Shown here: positions 12,173 through 23,681 of the stretch, one piece after another | Layout of the letters: each line of letters starts with the position of its first letter | How positions within the stretch are numbered: the stretch's first letter is position 1 | Origin: Reticulascus tulasneorum | Lineage: Eukaryota; Ascomycota; Sordariomycetes; Glomerellales; Reticulascaceae | NCBI GenBank assembly: GCA_001557505.1 | Contig: LSAX01000001.1 | Coordinates: forward strand, 682,001-746,000 | Length of the DNA stretch: 64,000 nucleotides | Direction of reading: 5' to 3' | Position numbers and translations under genes: made by a program | Notes under the pieces: generated by a model | Told to the model about the DNA's origin: nothing | What the model saw: the letters and a program-made list of their open reading frames with translations, nothing else | The model's database searches: none

Positions 12173-13697
12173 ATGTCCAAACACAAAGCAGCAAAGCGAA
12201 AGCGGAACCCGCAAGCCGACCTTCCAAACAAGTCGCTCAAGCCTGCAAACCCCACCACCCAAGATGCTGCAGCCAGCGTCGAACCGAAACATCTCAGCAC
12301 CCTCTTGTCCGACGAAGAACTGGAGCTCACAATTGAGACGCTGCAGACGCTAACGGAATATCCCAACGTGATAAGATCTAAGGCCTGCAAGGATTTAAGA
12401 GTTGCCGTGTATGATTTCAGGCAGGCCTGCACGACGGGTGTTAATGCTGCCGGTATGAAAGCTTCATAGTTCCCCTCCATCAAAGGTCCATGGCTAATGA
12501 TATTCAGGAGACACTAGCTTGACAGCCCGAATATCTGCGGCCCTGACAGATCATAAGTACACCGATGCGCTTGTATTGCTGGCGGAGATGAGAATACGCA
12601 ACGAGGCACCGAAATTAGGCGCTTTGTGTCGTTGGGTTCGCGATTTGGATACGGTGTCCGGGATATCAATGCAAGTGGACGGCGTCAGCCATGCAAAGAC
12701 CCCGAGGTCTGCGAAAGACCTGGAACTTCTACGAGTTCTGGACTCCATTTTGAGGGTGACTGGTCCTACCGATTTGAGCTCTATTGAAAAGCCGGTCTTG
12801 GCAGCGGACCCAATTGCTCTGCAGGAAATTTGGAATCTTGGAGACACCGCGCAGCCAACGCTCAACATAAGGGACCAGGTGTTGGACGGTACAATATCCC
12901 AATTTTGTCCTCCGGATGCAGCAAAACACTTCACAGCCATCGAAACTACCCCTGGCTCTCAAAGAAAACCGCCAAATCTTCATGAGTTGGTCGTCTGGCT
13001 GACGACCGACAACACAGTGCCCTTATCAGCATCGCACACTCCATCTGTATATCACAAACATCCCCATGTTCCAAACCTTTCACTCATCAAAGATGTGTTT
13101 ACATCTGAAGAGTGCAAGTCCATCGTCGCGGCCACAGAGACGGTTGGCTTCCTTCCTGATGCTCCCATTCGGGACGACGGTTCCGAGTCTAGCATTTTGG
13201 CGCACAACGTATGTTGGGTAGTCGATCAGGCATTCCACGACCAGCTCTGGTCGCGTGTCCGTCCGCATGTGCCGTCTCACATTGCCGGCAAGAAAGCCCG
13301 CGGTATCAACCGTCGCTTCAGAGTCTACCGCTATGTCCCGGGTGCGGAGTATCGGTGCCATATCGATGGTGCTTGGCCTCCGAGCGGCGTCCATCCCGTC
13401 ACGAAATCATACCAATATGACAGCTCGCCTCCCGGCGCGAAACAGTCCTCTCTCTTTACTTTTCTAATCTACCTCAATGACGAGTTCGAGGGTGGGGAGA
13501 CGACGTTCTTTGTTCCCAGCGCGCGGGAAGGGGTGATGAATGCCTATCCAGTCCAACCTATTATGGGATCCGCGGCCCTCTTCCCACACGGCGAAGCTAA
13601 AGGAGCATTGCTGCACGAAGGTACTGGAGTGAGGAAGGGAGCGAAGTACATTATCCGAACCGAAATCGAGTATGATGTTGTTGCGGGAAGCGACTAG
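12173..13697 (+). CDS. 2-oxoglutarate/Fe(II)-dependent dioxygenase (prolyl-4-hydroxylase-like)
   Basis: Two exons, 12173-12452 and 12508-13697, give 489 residues. The 55-base intron has a GTATGA donor, CTAATG branch and CAG acceptor. The N-terminus is strongly basic (MSKHKAAKRKRNP), suggesting nuclear targeting. A helical region follows that probably forms an accessory domain. The catalytic jelly-roll is in the C-terminal half. The iron triad is visible as H378-x-D380 in EYRCHIDGAW and distal H463 in LLHEGTGVRKGAKYIIRTE, whose downstream Lys/Arg would hold 2-oxoglutarate. GGETTFFVP is the usual strand before the distal His. Fungal proteins of this type are typically uncharacterised oxidoreductases. 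The substrate is unknown; the N-terminus would allow a nuclear or translational protein target (inference). A TTG-started longer frame upstream was rejected in favour of this ATG. Confidence 0.88.
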
Positions 13698-14511
13698 TTT
13701 ATCATACATGGAACTAGGTACCAGACTGGCCTGGAGGAGTCTCCCAAATGAGAACCAGCGAAACCTACTCCCAAGAACCGCGTCGTACCTATGGTGATGT
13801 GGTGTTGTTTCAACGAGCAGCCCCGAAGTGGACCGGCACTATGTGAGACTCGACGCGCATAGGAGCAGCCGCATAACGGGGAACAACATCGACAGCACGA
13901 TTAACATTGTTCAACGTGTGTTCAATGTTTGTACTTCAAGCTCTGTAAAATGGCTCAAGTGTTCCTTAAAAGATATTCCTGTAACGGTGGTCCGTCTTGG
14001 ATGAGTACATAGTGTTACAGTCTACCCGTTTCTGTGGCGGCCCGATCTGGAGCCCAGGGCCATGTCGACAACACAGCTTCCGGATCTCGACACAGATTCC
14101 CCACAATCCTGCCCTTGCATAGCATGCAGATGCAGACAATCGAGTCCGACCCCGGTATTGAGTGAATTTGGAAAAAAATTGTGTGTTTGTGGCCCGTCTC
14201 TCCAATAGGAGCCCACCACGTCCCGGAAACCAGCATGTGATCCACCGCTGGGCAGCAATGCTGAATCCCCAAATTGCGCACATATAAGTGAATAAAACGC
14301 TGCCAAAAAGCTTGAGTATTTTATTATTTCCGCTTGGTTTGAGATTGGAAACTTGCTACAGGAATTCGGGGGACTGTAAAAGTCTCGACTCAAGTCACGA
14401 ATACTTGGCTTCTCCACATACCTACCTGTCGTGTCCGGAGCAACTCCCGATCGGTCTCCACATTCTCGGCCGCCACCCGATCTCACAGATACCTACTTTA
14501 CTCCCGCAAAA
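13698..14511. other. Intergenic
   Basis: 3' flank of the dioxygenase gene and promoter of the small surface protein gene. Minus-strand frames at 14015-14486 overlap in three phases and have no domain. Nothing else was seen. Confidence 0.5.
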
Positions 14512-14973
14512 ATGTCTGGCGACATTCGAAAACAACAGATTATTATGCCAAGCATGGCTCTCTTGACGCTGTTGCTTCTACTTCACACACACTTAGCATC
14601 AGCGCATCGGATACAACACGCAACCAACGACATCGACGTCCGAGACGTTCCGGAGAATGTGACAGAGGACATCGTGCGCCTCGCCGAAACCGCCGGCCAG
14701 TCATGCGGTGGCTCGGAAGGGCAATGGAATTGCATGACGAGCTCGTGGCAGCGATGCGCTTCCGGTCGTTGGAGCGTCGTCATGCAATGCGCAGCTGGGA
14801 CGATCTGTACCCCTTCAGGCTTGACATACGACTTTAGGATTCAACACTCCAACAGCGGTGGGGGAGGCTCCACGAGCGGAGGGAGTGGCAGTTCTAGCAC
14901 TGGCTTTGCCACGCAAGTCTCCGTGGTCTTGGTATTGGGATCGTTATGTGCATTTGCGGCTATGCTTGCGTGA
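14512..14973 (+). CDS. Small GPI-anchored CBM19-like surface protein
   Basis: Single exon, 153 residues from ATG 14512, or 142 from ATG 14545, which would put the signal peptide (MPSMALLTLLLLLHTHLASA) directly at the start. The mature part has a Cys-rich module: CGGSEGQWNCMTSSWQRC, then SGRWSVVMQCAAGTIC. This matches the pattern of chitin-binding CBM19-type domains in fungal wall proteins. A Gly/Ser-rich linker (residues about 115-133) leads to a hydrophobic C-terminus (VSVVLVLGSLCAFAAMLA), typical of a GPI-attachment signal. The likely role is a wall-bound protein that touches chitin, either structural or host/environment-facing. Family assignment is by motif only. Confidence 0.75.
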   Translation: MSGDIRKQQIIMPSMALLTLLLLLHTHLASAHRIQHATNDIDVRDVPENVTEDIVRLAETAGQSCGGSEGQWNCMTSSWQRCASGRWSVVMQCAAGTICTPSGLTYDFRIQHSNSGGGGSTSGGSGSSSTGFATQVSVVLVLGSLCAFAAMLA

Positions 14974-15535
14974 CCGCGGCAGGCTTGCATCGACCATTCG
15001 CGAGGCCGGTGGTGGCCAGTGCTTGCGCCGTGTGGAGCGCCATCCTCAGATGTGATCACTGAGAACTCAGCAAAGAAGTTGCTACGGAGGAGTCTGCTCG
15101 AAGCAGACCCGTGGTGTTTCTGGGAAGTGGAATCGGGGTTCTGTCCCTTCCTGTCGTGGATGTAGTCAAAAGGGGGTTGGGCATATAGATGTCACCAAGG
15201 AGCAGTGCTTGAATGGCGCTGTACACACATTTTGGGTTGTTTCTCGTTGGAATCTCCAACTTTATCTTATCCCAAAAGAAAATACCGAAATCAATTTCTA
15301 CGCCATCGGTACTGATGCGAACAAACTTTGCTCTATCTGGAGACGAAACTCGTGAGATCTGCAGTTGCAAGCTGTTAGCCTAGGCAGAGCTAGGATAAGT
15401 CAAGCCAAACCAAACTGGCAGCTAGCCAACATCATACAGTGGCCATGTTTCGTTTAAGAGCTATTATTTTCTCTATTTAATCGGATCGAAAAGTACTGAA
15501 TCTTCCTCATGGGTCAAAGAGTGCTTCTATAAGCA
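14974..15535. other. Intergenic (convergent 3' flanks)
   Basis: Spacer between convergent genes. No coding signal could be supported. Confidence 0.5.
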
Positions 15536-16848
15536 TCAACGGAGCAGCTTCGTTACTGTGGAGTTGTAGCCGGAAATGCAACTTCCGAGGAAGGTCGAAG
15601 TCAAAGACGCAGTGGTGTTCTTCGCCATCTTCCCCAACGGGCTCGTCCCACATTCAAGACCCAGAACAAAGGCCTTGGCCATCACATCCGCCAAATAAGG
15701 CCCTGTATGTGTGTGGTCATTGGGATAATTTGCGTTGACGGTCGAGGCCCCCAGGTTTTTCATGGCTTGCGCACAGTACTCTCCGTGTGGAACGAAGTAG
15801 ATTCCTTTGGCAGGGCCACCGAGTTGGGACGTTGCAAGCCTAGAATCGATTAGCATTAGTACAGTTTCGGGGTTTCGGGATTTCGGTTCAAACTGACCAG
15901 TCATAGTAGTAGAACCGATCAGGACCCCAGCCAAACGATCCAGACTCCCATACGTTGTTCGGCGTCGCACTTGAGATGATGACTTTTGCGCCTTTGGCGA
16001 GCATTTTGGTGGCGGCTTGCTTAAGATAAGTCGGAAAGGTCTGCACAACCTCTGAAACGCCACTATGAAGAATTAGCATTCAAAAAACAAGTGACTCAAA
16101 TCCCAGTGTTAGTAAGTTGGACAGTGTTCTCACTTATATACGGTGTTGCAAGTCTGCGTTCCGTCGCCAAAGCAGTCACTTCTTCCATTGTCGGTGCTCA
16201 ACGACCCGCCATCGTTGTGTCCAAATTCAATCACAACCCAATCACCAGCCTTGAGTAAACCCACAACGGTATCAAATCGACCTTCGCGGGAGTAGGACCG
16301 GGCACTTCGGCCGCCGATGGCTCTGTTGTCAACTACGGCAACACTAGAGAGGAAAGAGTACTGCAGGAAAGTCCCCCACCCCTCTGTTCCGGAGCCGCCG
16401 CCCGCACGCGCCATGGTGCTGTCACCGCACAGGTAGACTGTTGGGATGCGAGTTGAGGCCGATGCTGTGGTTGTTGCCTTCGTCGGTGTGGTCGTTGTTG
16501 TAGCAGCTTCAGACTTGTCAACCACTCGACTCGGAGTCTTGTCCGGTGATGGGAACGTAATAGTCCCACAAATAATTCACTTACCTGCACCACCGTCGCT
16601 TCCTTGCTGACATTGAGAGTAATACTCATTTTGCCGAATGCAGGTCAAACCAGACTGGCAAACGGTACTTCCAGTCCATGAAGCACCTCCGCCTATAATA
16701 GTTAGCCAAATTTCGTTGAGAAGGCGACAACATGCCACCTACACTGTTCCCAAGCCGCTTGATCTCGTCTCTCAACATTGGGTCCGTCCGCTGGAAGACT
16801 GGCACCTAAGCCCACAAGACAGGCGGCCAATAAAGTGCTACGATGCAT
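15536..16848 (-). CDS. Rhamnogalacturonan acetylesterase (CE12) with N-terminal CBM1
   Basis: Five exons: 16848-16743, 16692-16585, about 16524-16134, 16062-15898 and 15839-15536, giving 357 residues. The secreted enzyme removes acetyl groups from the rhamnogalacturonan backbone of pectin. After a signal peptide ([19 protein letters not shown]), residues about 33-66 form a CBM1 cellulose-binding module ([14 protein letters not shown]...NEYYSQCQ), which is completed only by splicing exon 1 to exon 2. A Thr-rich linker follows. The SGNH-hydrolase domain shows block I GDSTMA (nucleophile S107), the oxyanion Gly in RAIGGRS, block III FGHNDG, and the catalytic Asp/His pair in NDHTHTG near the end. 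The start of exon 3 is the least certain splice site, because several weak AG acceptors lie close together. TATATAA at about 17046-17052 could be a TATA element. Confidence 0.92.
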
Positions 16849-18234
16849 CACGATAGCTATTTGTGAACAATCGGTTTCACAGATACCACGTTTTGCGCGG
16901 AATTAGGAGTGAAGACCAAAAGTGCGTGTGGCGATCGTCGTTGTTATATCTGTTGTCGAGTCCTGATACCCATTCTAGTCCTGACAACGCTACCCAGCTG
17001 TTGTGTTGCAATCCTCTGACCCTTTCGATTGCCAGGTGTCGATGCTTATATAAATCCGAGAAAACAAACCAAGGCCCGGTTTTACAGTAGATAGATGGCC
17101 GTGGGCGGCACACATGATAGCCCAGTCCACTATGGCTCATAGAAGAGGGGCTATTGCCAGAGCCATTCCGTCGCATATCGCTCCGACTAGAGTGGAGAAT
17201 AACTATACCAAATGCCGGAGGTAGCTCCTCGGTATCCCCAAATTCGAAACATTTCACCGCCGAATAGGGCATGTGGTATATTTTCTCCGGGCTCCGCGAT
17301 CTTAAACCAAACTGTCCATTTTCCCGGATATTGTGAATGGGGTAGCGGCATCTGCGAGAATATCCGCCAATGGCGTCCAACTTCATAAATAAAAAGGGTC
17401 AGTTGCCCAGACTCAATGCCCTCTGATAAAGTTTATTAGCAGACGTTAGAACCCACAATTCAGGGTCATACCCGGTAGAGACCGAGGATGCAGCGTGCAG
17501 GCGTCGAGTTTGACGTCTTGATTCCTGTGTACGATGACACCCGCCGCCATGCCATAGAGACTATGCATAAAACACCCTTAGTTTGGACATAATTTTCCTT
17601 CTGTTTACCAAGCAGAGGACAATTGAAAAAGAAGATCACGGCACTGGTCAAGAGTTTTTGGCGATGAGGAGAGCGATGAGGTGCTAAATCTCTTATCCAA
17701 AATGCCTGTCAAGCTTGTGGGCCACCCCGGCACTATCTACCGGGCTGAAGAGCTTCTTTGGGAATAAGAATGGGTGGCAGAGTGCGGCCGGGTAGGTTTC
17801 TGTTGCGGGTCTGGCATAGCGTGGCGGTTGGCGCTTGGCGAAGCTCGTGGGATCTAGCCCGTTCCGGGACCGACTCTTGGTGATGAAAGCTAGACGTCAA
17901 CGGCAATTGGTGTCCACTGACTTCACCTTTGACAGTGCCTTTGATCTTCAAGGACCGCGCAATTTTACATGTAATATTTGTTCCGTTGTGTTCCCTGGCC
18001 CACTAGTAATCCCACTGGGACCATGATGCGTTCTAGCTGGTGTATTCACTCAGCCCTCGTCCTATGACCTTCTCATTTTACACAGGCAATGCCAGGCCGG
18101 TCTTAGAAAACCACACGCCATTCGTCTTCCACTCGAATTCAACACTCTTGCCCCTGTGTTGTTGGTATAAGCATTACACCGCCCATCCCTTCTCATCCAT
18201 TATGCTACGCTCCCATTCTCGCCCACTCTCTTCC
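16849..18234. other. Intergenic, promoter of the CBM1-esterase gene
   Basis: Contains TATA-like TATATAA near 17046. No coding region could be supported. Small frames at 16877-17386 and 17733-18246 lack domains and splice partners. Confidence 0.45.
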
Positions 18235-19329
18235 CTAGCCTGGTAATTCCGCAACGGGGCCGGTATGCCGTTTCTCGCCAGCGAATGTCTGATCCAACAG
18301 TGGGCTGTGCCCCGCCGAGTCCGGATGTAACCTATCCTGGATCTTCACGCCGTCGTCGCCTCTCGTCGCTCCCACCGGCGTAACCCGCGGCGTCCCATCA
18401 AGCTCCGACCGCGGCCTTGCGACAGTCGGTTCCAGCTCTGATATAACGGTGGCAGGGGTGACGGGCGTGCGCGGCCCCGCAGGTACTGCGGCATCAGTGT
18501 GCGGTGTCCCGTCCTCAGGCTTTGAGCTGTCAAGCTCGGCCACGGCGGACTTCTGCCTACGGCGGCGGGAAAGGAACAGGAAAGCCAATACGGCCAGCAA
18601 GATCGCGCCGCCGACACCCACACCGACGCCAATACCAATCTTGGCACTGCTACTGAGGCCGGACTGGTCCGATGACGAGGGAGGTGGGGTTGTTGAGGGC
18701 GTGGGCGTGGACGTCGGTGTGGCTGAGCTGAAGCTTACTGAGGTGCTTGAAGCAGACGTTGAAGTGGTGCTGGGATTCGTGGGGGTGGGCACGTAGCCGG
18801 GCTGCCATATGACGCTGCCACCTAGTGCTGTCGGCAGTGAGACGACATTTGTGAGCACCGACGCATCTGTGAAGGCGACAGTACGTGATGTCTCGGGGCA
18901 GAAGCACGCATCTGCGACCGTGATGGTTGTTTGAGCAGCGGCCTGCTCGCAGGCAACCCATTGCTCTGATGTGCCGTTGCAGTATACGAGCCCGGCCCAA
19001 GGTTGGTCTGAGTGGTGGCATTAGCTACGCTTGTCCTCATTGAGATATATCGGGCCTCGACGCCACATCAAATGAGCAACTGCAGACTCACCATCGAAAG
19101 CGCCCTTCTCTGGGCAGCTCTCATCCGCATATTCGGGATCGCTGCATCCAGCAAGATACGTCACGCCAAATCTGCTATTGTAACAGGCGTTACTTGACAG
19201 GCACATATCACCACTTTGGCAGCATGATTTGTGCCCAAAGACATCGTTGCCGCAGGGGAAAAACGGCGTCACCTCGCCGGGGCCGGAGTAGCAGGTGCCA
19301 TTGCTGATGAATGCGTTTGGCGAGCTCAT
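18235..19329 (-). CDS. Single-pass membrane protein with Cys-rich ectodomain
   Basis: Two exons, 19329-19092 and 19007-18235, give 336 residues. The 84-base intron has a GTGAGT donor and CAG acceptor. Residues 1-130 contain 14 or more cysteines (CYSGPGEVTPFFPCGN, SCCQSGDMCLSSNACYN, CNGTSEQWVAC). A Ser/Thr/Pro-rich stalk follows (about 150-190), then a strong transmembrane helix (IGIGVGVGVGGAILLAVLAF) and a basic stop-transfer RRRRQ. The cytosolic tail is about 110 residues and rich in Pro/Thr/Asp. This architecture is shared by fungal stress-sensor-like or receptor-like surface proteins. No classical signal peptide precedes the ectodomain (MSSPNAFISNGTC start), so the helix may act as the signal anchor or a further 5' exon may be missed. 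Function unknown. Confidence 0.8.
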
Positions 19330-20226
19330 GGCTCATAGCAGGTGAGTCCCTTTCCCCGATCGTGATGGTTCCGTTCCGGTGTCCTGGATTTGCTACGCGC
19401 GGGGTGAGATGCAGTTCGACGATGAGGCTGACTTTGAGAAGGGTGGTAGGATGTTGCGGTACTGGGGAGGTCGCGAAATGTCCTTCATCGTGACCACGGG
19501 TAAATTGTGGGAATTCTTTCCGCGGTGTCAGTGTGGCACAGCCATGGAATTGATTGGCGGTACCCCTGAGGTTGGGGAAATACGAGCTCGGCGATACCTG
19601 AATTTGGCAGCGCTCATTTTTCTGTAATTGCCCCTACCACTTCATCATTTCATCACCGATTTTGAAAGGGGTTAGCGTTGGCCCGGGACACGGCATCCAG
19701 TTAGAAGTCGCGCTGGTCGTTTGTCCTGCCAGCCATTTTGCGAAGCACGTCGGCCGGTGATGTCACTCTCCGTCCTTGAGAATGGGATTGGCAACCCCTG
19801 GTGTAGGGAGTGGGCAGCCTTTGGTGGCTCAGCTCCCACCCTGGATTCGTAGATCTCATTCTCGCCAAATTTCAGCTCCGTCGCGGCTGGGGGACAACCC
19901 CGTTTGACCAACCAATCATGAAGACCACTGGTTGATCACCTCTCACATGGCACCTGTTCGTGCCCCCCTATTTAGATGCTCAGCTGCAGGTTTAATTCTC
20001 TTGGGTGTGAGAATGTCTCGCCCGCGAAGATGTACGAATCACGGCCCTCTGCTATTCCCGAAAGGAGAACCATTTGGCATTTCAACGGTATCCTTCAAGG
20101 AGATCCGAGTCGACCTGCGGCTTTATCGAGATTGCTCCCATACGGAGAATTGGCATATTCTATTCATTTTAGCGCTTGATATCTTTGAGATCCCCTAGAA
20201 TACATTTAACTACCGACTCTGGGCCA
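19330..20226. other. Intergenic
   Basis: Promoter of the membrane protein gene and 3' flank of the next minus-strand gene. No supported coding region. Confidence 0.5.
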
Positions 20227-21477
20227 TTAAACCGCTGCCATCTTAAAACCAAGCACCCCTAGTATCCCTCCGTCTTGCTCCCGCTCAACAACATCTTGCT
20301 CTTCATCGTGCATTGCGCAATTGGCAATAGCAGTGGACTCTATTTCAGTCTGAATAAATCTCTCCGCCACACGTCGTGCATCATAATCTCGGCCGTAGCT
20401 TCCCAGGAACGTCATCTCACCACAGGGAACATATCGCCCCGTCGCAACCAGGTGCCAATGAAGGTCCTCTCGGTCAATCGATGGGAGAGGGCCGAGGCCG
20501 TCTCTTTGCCCTAGTGGATATCTAAATCGGCTCCGGACAAGATCGCATTCCTCTCGACTCATCAGTCGCGGATTTTGGGCTGCCTTGATAAGCAACTCAT
20601 CCTCTGTTGTTGGCGTTCCCAGAACATCCCCTCGAATCATATCCGCCAGTGTCTCTTCCGGATAGCCCATGGCAGTGCGGCGCTCCTCGGTGCTCACTAA
20701 ATCTGGAAAGACGATTGCTTTACCCAGTACTTGTAGATCAAAGCGACCGAGACCAGCGAGCAGGTACACACCGTCTTCAGGAGTAAGTTTCTTTGGGTTT
20801 TTATCCGCAATCGCGATCACGTCGTCCCATTCCTTCTCAGCCCATCTCATGTTTCTTGCATCCAGGCCTCGAAGCAGTCCAGGAAGACGATTGATGTTTC
20901 CGTCTTCCAATTCGATAAAGAATTTGTCTCGTAGGCCCCGAGAGCCGATCTGGTTCGGCAGCACGCGAAGATCCCCGATCGGTACGTCAAGTTCATCCAG
21001 CGGTAGTGCGTGCGCTACGTGACATTGCCATTCAGATGCGAGTCCAAGAGTTTCTATGACATCTCGAATAGTTCCGGCAGCTATGTTGAACTTTTGAGCG
21101 ATGTCATCGTCGCTCAAGTGCGCCATGGGCGGTTCCTTGACAGGAGGCTCTGGACTGGCGAGGCTAGCGTACTTTGGTGGGCTATTCAGCGCACCAGAGA
21201 GTTGGTTCACGTCACTAGGATCCCAGGGATCCCAGCCAACGTCAGCTGCATAATCGTTGACGTTCCCCGTGTCCCTTCCCGTGAGGAGGCCATGCAACAT
21301 ATGCCACTCGTGCACATTTGTATTGGTGCTGAGAGGCAGGCCACGATCGCGGCGGTATGCCGCATAAATTGCGAATAAGACAACAAGAGACCATATCAGT
21401 CTGTAAGCAATGTTAGCAACGAGGGCATTCCAATTCTGTAGATACAACATTGCGTGATTTTACCTTTGACTCGCCAT
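20227..21477 (-). CDS. Membrane-anchored protein of unknown function
   Basis: Two exons: a 14-base first exon 21477-21464 (MASQR) and 21400-20227, giving 395 residues. The intron 21401-21463 has a GTAAAA donor, GCTAAC branch and CAG acceptor. Reading without it from ATG 21450 would replace the start by translated intron. With splicing the protein begins MASQRLIWSLVVLFAIYAAYRR, a clean N-terminal signal anchor, which supports the short exon. The rest is soluble: a helical central part (DDDIAQKFNIAAGTIRDVIETL), a region with LTPEDGVYLLAGLGRFDLQ, and an acidic C-terminal segment. I recognise no enzyme motif. It is probably an endomembrane-facing protein; its role cannot be inferred. Confidence 0.72.
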
Positions 21478-21875
21478 TTTCGCGTTTTCCCCCCTTCCTG
21501 ATCTCTAGGCACCGGCCACCATGCACCCACTGCTGCAGAAGAGACGCGTGAGTAAAGCTGAGAGCTCTGATCCGGTATCAATGACAATTAATGTACATTG
21601 CTGCTGAGGATTTCATCAGTCGTGTGCTTCGCAGTGTCCTGGAGCCTTTGTATTTTCGTTGATGATTTATTCAAGCATGAGAAGCGTGTTGGTACTTTTG
21701 AAGATGAAAGGATTGCGAAGTGGGCGAAGCTCTCGCTAGTCTTGGCGCGACCAACACGGTCCCTTGAAGCTTACTAAGCTAGGCAACCTCGGCCTCAGAC
21801 ACCTGCAATTGTGACTGTTTTATTCTGTGCATAGCTATTAGAATACTTTGTATATTTCTTTCACACTAATCATAT
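21478..21875. other. Intergenic
   Basis: Promoter of the membrane-anchored protein gene and 3' flank of the F-box gene. Nothing coding was seen. Confidence 0.5.
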
Positions 21876-23681
21876 CTAGCCTAGATTCCCCCTTCCCGTT
21901 CTTGCATAGTAACTCTCCGATGTCAGTCTTGCATCAATCCGGAGGCCGGGCCTTATTTTCCCCTCAGTACGGAGCTCGGAGATTCTATCAAGAATTGTGT
22001 TGCAGTCTTTCCAAATTCTTTCTCTATTCTGGAGACCCTTAAGCTCGTTTCGTCTCCGAGATATGCTCAGATAAACTCCATACCAATCCGTCTGCCCTTT
22101 TGGCAACTGGTCCGCCTCGACTGGTCGACGAGGTAGTCTTTCCTCCTCCTCGATCACTATTAAGCGCGCTCTGAGTGCCTCAATAGCTGAGAGGTTCTCA
22201 CCGTGCGGCTCCCCTTCTTCGACTAAAATCTCGATAGATCTCTGGATGGCTGATCTCTTGGACTGCCACTCTTTATTCTCTTCTTTTAACTTAGCCGCAG
22301 TTGTAGTTGCCCAGCAAGCATAGGGAATAGTGCACCACGCCTCCCATAGCCAAGGCTGCTCTCGTACGATGAGAGTGTGAAATAGAGATTGCGGGAGCTG
22401 CCGGAATGTTCGAGACGCGAGACGCAGATTGGCGAGGTCTTGCGATGCAAGATGAGAAATGACGTCGAGTCGAAGCTCTAGAGGAAAGCGAGTGAAGTAG
22501 TCATTTGGCAGAGTCGCTGTTGTAGTGCCGCTGAGAGTGAAGGCATCTCGATGAGGGTCGGGGGCGGCTGATTCGTGCATGTGCGAGAGCAGAATCTGGA
22601 CTAAAATCTCGCGCAAAACAGGCACAAAGCAGGGATTTGCGGCGAGATACTCATCGCCTGCCACATGGCGCCACCATTGCTCATTTGCCAGCTTGACAGC
22701 AGGGACCCGGTCAAAGCTTTGGAACACATCATACGCCCCGTCATGTCGGAACCAATCCAATAGATCTTTGAAATCCACCTTGCCGAATCGGAAAACAGAC
22801 GCACGTTTGTACACCTCTAGGCAGGTGGGATGAAAGGGCATGGCAGTGTCATTCGCCATCTCCGGCGCGAAAAAGGTGTTGTCGGCCTCCGGGCTACTGC
22901 AGCCGTGACGATCAGGAAAGACAGTAGGACGATTCTCGTCTCGGCTGGGCATGTGGTCAGTAAGACCACTGAGAAAGAAGTCCCCTTCGACTTCGAAACT
23001 CTCGTCATCCGGCTCTGGACGCCACCAATTGGGCTTGGGCACAAGAAACTGGGCGGTGCAGCACCCGCGCATCTCTTCGAGAGATATCAACTGCCCATCG
23101 TAGCCGAGCTCGTGGGAGCACCCTGGGCCGGCGATGTGCTCAAGGTAGTAACTGTCTAAATCTTCTACATTCTCCTGCGGACGGATTGTTTTGAGAGTAG
23201 GATCCTCGATCACTGAAGACTCAGGCAATTGAAGCGAATCAAGAGCCTCTAGAGCAGCGTCAGAGTCATTTTCACCGTCATCCATCATATCAACATCAGA
23301 ATCCCCGAGCTCGCTTTCTTGCGGTGTATGAAGCTCATAAGGGTCGGAACCAGGTTCCACGGGGAGGTAGTCGAAATCTGAGTTCGACAGATCCATATCT
23401 GAGTGCCCTAAGCGTGTAGCGTCCGACTCGTCTCCATAATCTTCTTCAGATTGGCTGTCATCTGGACGGCGGACCCGGCTCGGCCGGTCCTTCACCATGC
23501 AGCCACCTTTTACGCAATAGCTTCTGGAGGCACAGCTGCATTCACTGTTGTAAAGCAAACGCCGGAGGGCCACTGCTTCCATGCCTTTGGGAGCGGCACC
23601 GCGTACTTCGTCGAGGGAGCGAATGCGTCCAATATTGAAGCTCACCCCGCATAATTGGCACAGGACTTCCGAATACCCCAT
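21876..23681 (-). CDS. F-box-like protein with Cys-rich N-terminus
   Basis: Single exon, 601 residues from ATG 23681. The N-terminus has clustered cysteines (LCQLCGVSF, then SECSCASRSYCVKGGC), which could bind a metal. Residues about 70-160 are very acidic (many Asp/Glu/Ser). A central stretch (HPTCLEVYKRASVFRFGKVD) matches a conserved block of fungal F-box proteins of this layout. An F-box-like motif lies near residue 410: RFPLELRLDVISHLASQDLANLRLASRTF. A long charged helix or coiled coil follows (residues about 480-590). F-box proteins recruit substrates to SCF ubiquitin ligases through Skp1. Fungal genomes carry many such poorly conserved copies, and the target is unknown. The gene sits beside a HET-domain gene, a common arrangement in variable subgenomic regions. 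Confidence 0.82.
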   Translation of the reverse strand: MGYSEVLCQLCGVSFNIGRIRSLDEVRGAAPKGMEAVALRRLLYNSECSCASRSYCVKGGCMVKDRPSRVRRPDDSQSEEDYGDESDATRLGHSDMDLSNSDFDYLPVEPGSDPYELHTPQESELGDSDVDMMDDGENDSDAALEALDSLQLPESSVIEDPTLKTIRPQENVEDLDSYYLEHIAGPGCSHELGYDGQLISLEEMRGCCTAQFLVPKPNWWRPEPDDESFEVEGDFFLSGLTDHMPSRDENRPTVFPDRHGCSSPEADNTFFAPEMANDTAMPFHPTCLEVYKRASVFRFGKVDFKDLLDWFRHDGAYDVFQSFDRVPAVKLANEQWWRHVAGDEYLAANPCFVPVLREILVQILLSHMHESAAPDPHRDAFTLSGTTTATLPNDYFTRFPLELRLDVISHLASQDLANLRLASRTFRQLPQSLFHTLIVREQPWLWEAWCTIPYACWATTTAAKLKEENKEWQSKRSAIQRSIEILVEEGEPHGENLSAIEALRARLIVIEEEERLPRRPVEADQLPKGQTDWYGVYLSISRRRNELKGLQNRERIWKDCNTILDRISELRTEGKIRPGLRIDARLTSESYYARTGRGNLG

